Below are positions 4,636 to 7,040 of a DNA stretch of 7,040 bases, one piece after another (the first letter of the stretch is position 1; the number at the start of each line of letters is the position of its first letter). The DNA lies in the NCBI GenBank assembly GCA_910584605.1, contig CAJUAW010000133.1:1-7040 (forward strand), read 5' to 3'. Origin of the DNA: an uncultured Oscillospiraceae bacterium (GTDB taxonomy: Bacteria; Bacillota_A; Clostridia; Oscillospirales; Oscillospiraceae). Both the position numbers and the translations under genes were made by a program. The notes beneath the pieces were generated by a model that saw only the letters and a program-made list of their open reading frames with translations, was not told the DNA's origin and made no database searches.

Positions 4636-5952
4636 TTACGCCCAGGGCAGCCAGCTGCCGCTGCTGCGGGCGCTTATCATGTCCAGCGCGCCGTCCAGCA
4701 TCTCGGCAGCGTCGGCCATGGTGAGGGTGTCGGCCAGCTGGACAGCTCCGGCGGTGTCCGCCCGAATGATCCCCGAGGCAGACAGATTCGCCGCCGCCTG
4801 GGCGGCCCAGTGGCCCTCATCCGGGGAGAAGACCGCCACCGGCACGTCGGTGATCTCCAGCAGGTTGTCCAGCATTACCGCCGCTTCCGCCCGGGAGATG
4901 CTGTCCCCCGCGCCGAAGATGGGCGCGCCGCTCGCATCCCGGGAGCCCTGAACCACCCCCGCCTTCAGGGCGGCGGAGACGGCCCCTTTGGCCCAGGTGG
5001 GGATGGCGTTGTCGTCGGAGAAGCCGGTGAGGGTGACCCCCTCCAGATCCTCCAGTCCGGCCACCGACATGGCCATGGTCAGAAACTGGGCCCGGGTGAC
5101 GGTCTGGTCCGGGTCAAAGAAGTAGCGGCCGTCCACATACCGGCCCACATAGATGCCCTCCTCCGCCAGACGGATGGCGGATTTCTGGATGGGATGGCCC
5201 TCCAGGTCGGAGTAGGTCACCTTGGTGTCTGGCTTGTCGATGCGCAGGGACACCTTGGCCTCGGGGGAGGTGTTGCCCGCCGGGTCGATGGCCACGTAGG
5301 TGAAGGAGTCGGAGCCCGTCTTGTTCTCATAGGGGGTGTAGACGAACTGGCTGGAGCCGTCCTCCGCCAGGGTGACCGCCCCGCGGGCGGGGGTGGAGGT
5401 GAGCTGGAAGGTAAGAGCGTCCCCCTCGCCGTCCACCGCATCGAAGTAGCCGGTGATGGCCACGTTTTTATAGGTGGTCAGCTCCATATTCCGGGCCACC
5501 GGCGGGTTGTTTTGCTGGGTGAGGAGATAGAGGGTGGCGGTAGCCTGGGGGACCTCCTGCACAGAGGCGAAGGACGGGGTGAACACCAGCGTGGTGGTGG
5601 TGACGGTTGGCCGCTGCGCGCTCTGGAAGCGCAGGCCGGACAGGGCGGTGGCGTCCACATAGGTCCCAATGGCCACAGGCATGTCGCCCATGCACAGCGT
5701 ACCCGCTCCGGGGTCGGGGAGCACGTCGATGGTGATGCCGCTGAGGGCGGTCTTGCCGTCGGGCTTAACGGCAAAGTCCCCGGCAGTAAAGGCGATGGTG
5801 GAGCCAATCAGGCCGTTTTTGGAAAAATCCGCCACATAGGGGTCCTCCGTCTTTTTGCTCCAGAAGAAGGCGGAGGTGGGGAGCGCCAGGGAGAACGCCA
5901 GAGCCAGCATGAGCAGCGGCGCAGCGGCCCGGCGGAGGGAAATGCGTTTCAT
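4636..5952 (-). CDS. Secreted SLH-domain surface protein with Ig-like domains
   Basis: A 438-residue exported protein held to the cell wall. Residues 1-28 form a signal peptide (basic KRISLRR, hydrophobic core, Ala-x-Ala-like cut near TSA|FF). Residues about 44-130 look like a cadherin/Ig-like repeat (DF..KPDGKTALSGITIDVLPDPGAGTL). Residues 149-239 are a clearer Ig/cadherin-like domain with a possible calcium motif DGEGD (174-178) and the usual DSFTYVAIDPAGN ending. Three SLH repeats follow, about 246-298, 309-366 and 374-424. SLH domains bind the pyruvylated secondary cell wall polymer; repeats one and two carry the expected TRAQF and SRAEA, but the third has TMADA without the Arg, so it may be degenerate. 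No catalytic domain is visible, so an S-layer, adhesion or scaffold role is likely. The start is supported by AAGGAGG (5960-5966 on the plus strand) eight bases away. It follows the SSB-like gene by 55 bp with no terminator between, so they may be cotranscribed. Confidence 0.93.
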   Translation of the reverse strand: MKRISLRRAAAPLLMLALAFSLALPTSAFFWSKKTEDPYVADFSKNGLIGSTIAFTAGDFAVKPDGKTALSGITIDVLPDPGAGTLCMGDMPVAIGTYVDATALSGLRFQSAQRPTVTTTTLVFTPSFASVQEVPQATATLYLLTQQNNPPVARNMELTTYKNVAITGYFDAVDGEGDALTFQLTSTPARGAVTLAEDGSSQFVYTPYENKTGSDSFTYVAIDPAGNTSPEAKVSLRIDKPDTKVTYSDLEGHPIQKSAIRLAEEGIYVGRYVDGRYFFDPDQTVTRAQFLTMAMSVAGLEDLEGVTLTGFSDDNAIPTWAKGAVSAALKAGVVQGSRDASGAPIFGAGDSISRAEAAVMLDNLLEITDVPVAVFSPDEGHWAAQAAANLSASGIIRADTAGAVQLADTLTMADAAEMLDGALDMISARSSGSWLPWA

Positions 5953-5953
5953 G

Positions 5954-5983
5954 GGGATACCTCCTTTAAAATGAGTGTATCCC
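5954..5983 (-). promoter_or_regulatory. 7-bp inverted repeat bracketing the SLH gene RBS
   Basis: GGGATAC (5954-5960) and GTATCCC (5977-5983) form a perfect inverted repeat one base upstream of the start codon. In the mRNA the 16-base loop displays the AAAGGAG ribosome site while the stem abuts AUG. It could modulate translation or be a protein site; chance is possible at 7 bp. Confidence 0.4.
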
Positions 5984-6007
5984 TATTGTGCTGCGGTTTC
6001 CGGAAAA

Positions 6008-6634
6008 TTATGCGTTTGGATCGATGTACTCCTCCTCGCCGGCCAGCGACATGATGGACACCTCAAAGGCGGTGCGCTCCTGGGTCTGGCCGTCGATCTC
6101 CTTGGTGTAGATCCGGCTCTGGAGGCGGCCCTCCAGGGCCAGGCGGCCGCCCACCTCCATGGCCCCGCAGCGGTAGGCCAGACTGCCCCAGGCGATGCAG
6201 GGCAGATAGTCTGCCCGGCCATAACGGCGGTTGGCGGCCAAGATCATGTCGCAGATGGTGCGGCCAAGGGGGGTGGTCCGCAGGACGGGCGGCTTGCATA
6301 TGGTTCCGGACAGCTCCAGATGGTTTTCGTCCTCACCCTCCTCCTGGGACAGGCTCCGGGCGAAGATGCTGATCACCAGCCGGCTGCCAACGCCGCTGCG
6401 GTTGTTGAAGGTGCGCACCTCTCCGGAGACGGTGAGGGGACTGCCGGCGTCCAGAGGGGGCAGGGCGCTCAGCTGTTCCCGGGAGGCGATCACGTGGAGG
6501 GTGTCCTCCGCCCCAGACAGGCGGCACACCGACAGGGGGAGCAGCATGTACTCCACTCCGTGGTTGGTGTGGGAGAGGGAGGGGGGAGCGGCCAGCCGCC
6601 CCCGGAGAAAAATTTTGTTGTTGTTTGTCTGCAT
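6008..6634 (-). CDS. SSB-like protein with two OB folds
   Basis: A 208-residue protein starting MQTNNNKIFLRGRL. The start at 6634 has GGAG (6645-6648 on the plus strand) ten bases away; an in-frame ATG at 6682 lies 16 codons upstream but has a poor ribosome site. Two OB-fold regions are visible. Residues 8-93 form a diverged copy (LRGRLAAPP, SVCRLSGAEDTLHV, LTVSGEVRTF). Residues 105-196 form a better copy with the SSB pattern: ELSGTICKPPVLRTTPLGR, MILAANRRYGRADYLPCIAWG, GGRLALEGRLQSRIYTK and TAFEVSI. It should bind single-stranded DNA. It lacks the acidic tail ending in the SSB partner-binding Asp-Asp-x-Pro-Phe motif, ending instead GEEEYIDPNA, so it is probably an accessory rather than the housekeeping SSB. 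It lies upstream of the SLH gene. No confident promoter was found between it and the acetyltransferase terminator. Confidence 0.85.
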   Translation of the reverse strand: MQTNNNKIFLRGRLAAPPSLSHTNHGVEYMLLPLSVCRLSGAEDTLHVIASREQLSALPPLDAGSPLTVSGEVRTFNNRSGVGSRLVISIFARSLSQEEGEDENHLELSGTICKPPVLRTTPLGRTICDMILAANRRYGRADYLPCIAWGSLAYRCGAMEVGGRLALEGRLQSRIYTKEIDGQTQERTAFEVSIMSLAGEEEYIDPNA

Positions 6635-6682
6635 GGAAGCAACACTCCTATCGTCAAACGACCAAGGGTCTGTTGCTTCCAT
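6633..6682 (-). promoter_or_regulatory. 12-bp inverted repeat over the SSB-like gene start
   Basis: ATGGAAGCAACA (6633-6644) and TGTTGCTTCCAT (6671-6682) are a perfect 12-bp inverted repeat with a 26-base spacer. In the mRNA the second arm ends in the AU of the start codon, and the ribosome site (6645-6648) lies in the loop next to the stem. The hairpin would block initiation at AUG unless opened. It may instead be a dimeric protein operator. No T tract follows, so it is not a terminator. Confidence 0.65.
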
Positions 6683-6732
6683 CCTATGCGGCCTTCGGGC
6701 GGGGTATGTCCATAAACAGCAAAAAGGAAGGG

Positions 6733-6759
6733 AAAAACCTCTCCCGGAGAGGGAGAGGT
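6733..6759 (-). terminator. Terminator of the acetyltransferase gene
   Basis: ACCTCTCCC (6737-6745) pairs perfectly with GGGAGAGGT (6751-6759), nine bp with a five-base loop, and the minus strand continues with TTTTT. The last base of the acetyltransferase stop codon lies in the stem, so termination is immediate. Confidence 0.88.
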
Positions 6760-7040
6760 CAGGGACGGTCCAGGATGGCCCGGACCTGCTCGCCGGGCAG
6801 CATTCCAATGGGAGTCAACGGGGCGGGCGGCACATCGCAGGGGGCGATGGCCTTCTCGAACCAGAGCAGGTCGATCCAGCGGCCGTTTTTGTAGCCCGCG
6901 TTCCGCTGGACGCCCATCACCCGGAAGCCCAGGGAGGTGTGAAGCCGCTCGCTGGCGGGGTTGGGGCTTGCCACCAGCCCGTAGACCGTCCGCACGCCCT
7001 GGAGCCGCAGCAGATCCATCAGCGCCCGGTACATCCGGGC
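6759..7040 (-). CDS. GNAT acetyltransferase, PAT-like, 3' part
   Basis: Ninety-three C-terminal residues, ending in TGA (6759-6761); the gene runs off the right edge, so the ATG at 7034 is probably internal. The pattern is the phosphinothricin/methionine-sulfoximine acetyltransferase type: ALMDLLRLQGVRTVYGLVASPN, SERLHTSLGF, then GYKNGRWIDLLWFEKAI. The Asn-x-x-Ser-x-x-Leu-His segment and GF are the usual late acetyl-CoA-binding and substrate motifs. These enzymes transfer acetyl from acetyl-CoA to the amino group of amino-acid-like toxins or metabolites. The main pyrophosphate-binding loop would be just outside the window. The C-terminal tail (PCDVPPAPLTPIG..) is about 25 residues past the core. 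Class is secure; the actual substrate is not. Confidence 0.9.
   Translation of the reverse strand, partial: ARMYRALMDLLRLQGVRTVYGLVASPNPASERLHTSLGFRVMGVQRNAGYKNGRWIDLLWFEKAIAPCDVPPAPLTPIGMLPGEQVRAILDRP

Noticed and set aside
5997..6006. Short palindrome TTTCCGGAAA between the SSB-like and SLH genes
   Set aside because: Too short and without a T tract to count as a terminator; cotranscription remains likely.
4480..6054. Long plus-strand open frame of about 524 codons opposite the SLH gene
   Set aside because: Its Gly/His/Arg-rich, low-complexity composition is typical of the antisense frame of GC-rich genes. The minus strand there has a signal peptide, recognisable domains and a good ribosome site.
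5975..6715. Plus-strand open frame of about 246 codons opposite the SSB-like gene
   Set aside because: No ribosome site or recognisable motif; it is antisense to conserved OB-fold sequence.
6645..6732. Promoter for the SSB-like gene, e.g. TGGACA with TAGGAT
   Set aside because: The spacing is about 20 bp and the -10 is poor, so no promoter is called although one must exist unless transcription reads through.

Overview
The window looks like the end of an assembled contig from a high-GC Clostridia-type Firmicute, plausibly an Oscillospiraceae-like gut anaerobe. Reasons: consensus AGGAGG-type ribosome binding sites, consensus sigma-A-type promoters with 17-bp spacers, short Gram-positive bS21, a DUF3784-like protein, an SLH-domain surface protein, and coding DNA mostly around 60-65% GC by eye. 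The genus is inference. The first nine bases (TTCCGATCT) match the 3' end of the Illumina TruSeq adapter and are probably not genomic.

Layout, left to right. (1) 12-2486 (+): leucyl-tRNA synthetase (leuS), missing about a dozen N-terminal residues, closed by a strong hairpin terminator. (2) 2540-3180: a distinctly AT-richer island. Its first part is a compact unit of about 275 bp. A TTGACT-N17-TATTTT promoter faces right. A hairpin places the Shine-Dalgarno sequence in a GAAA-tetraloop stem. A 20-residue peptide gene follows, then a terminator hairpin. A second promoter, TTGACA-N17-TATATT, faces left from the far side. Both predicted transcripts start in the same inverted-repeat sequence. This resembles a type I toxin-antitoxin or small-peptide/antisense-RNA locus and is the best candidate here for something undescribed. 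A small three-helix membrane protein (DUF3784-like) follows. (3) 3202-3529 (+): rpsU (ribosomal protein bS21) behind a perfect consensus promoter and a structured leader, then a hairpin with a short T tract. (4) 3560-4631 (+): two translationally coupled genes, an NTF2/SnoaL-like protein and a DUF1349 (concanavalin-like) protein, closed by a terminator.

(5) 4636-6634 (-): a two-gene strand running right to left. A tandem-OB-fold SSB-like protein is followed 55 bp later by a secreted SLH-domain protein with Ig/cadherin-like domains. The start regions of both genes carry perfect inverted repeats (12 bp and 7 bp) that bracket the Shine-Dalgarno sequence. (6) 6737-7040 (-): the C-terminal part of a GNAT acetyltransferase of the phosphinothricin-acetyltransferase type, ending in its own terminator and cut by the right edge.

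The genes do not form one pathway. Translation housekeeping genes (leuS, rpsU) frame a small accessory island, and unrelated envelope, DNA-binding and acetyltransferase genes lie on the opposite strand. No tRNA, rRNA, CRISPR array or complete transposase gene was seen.
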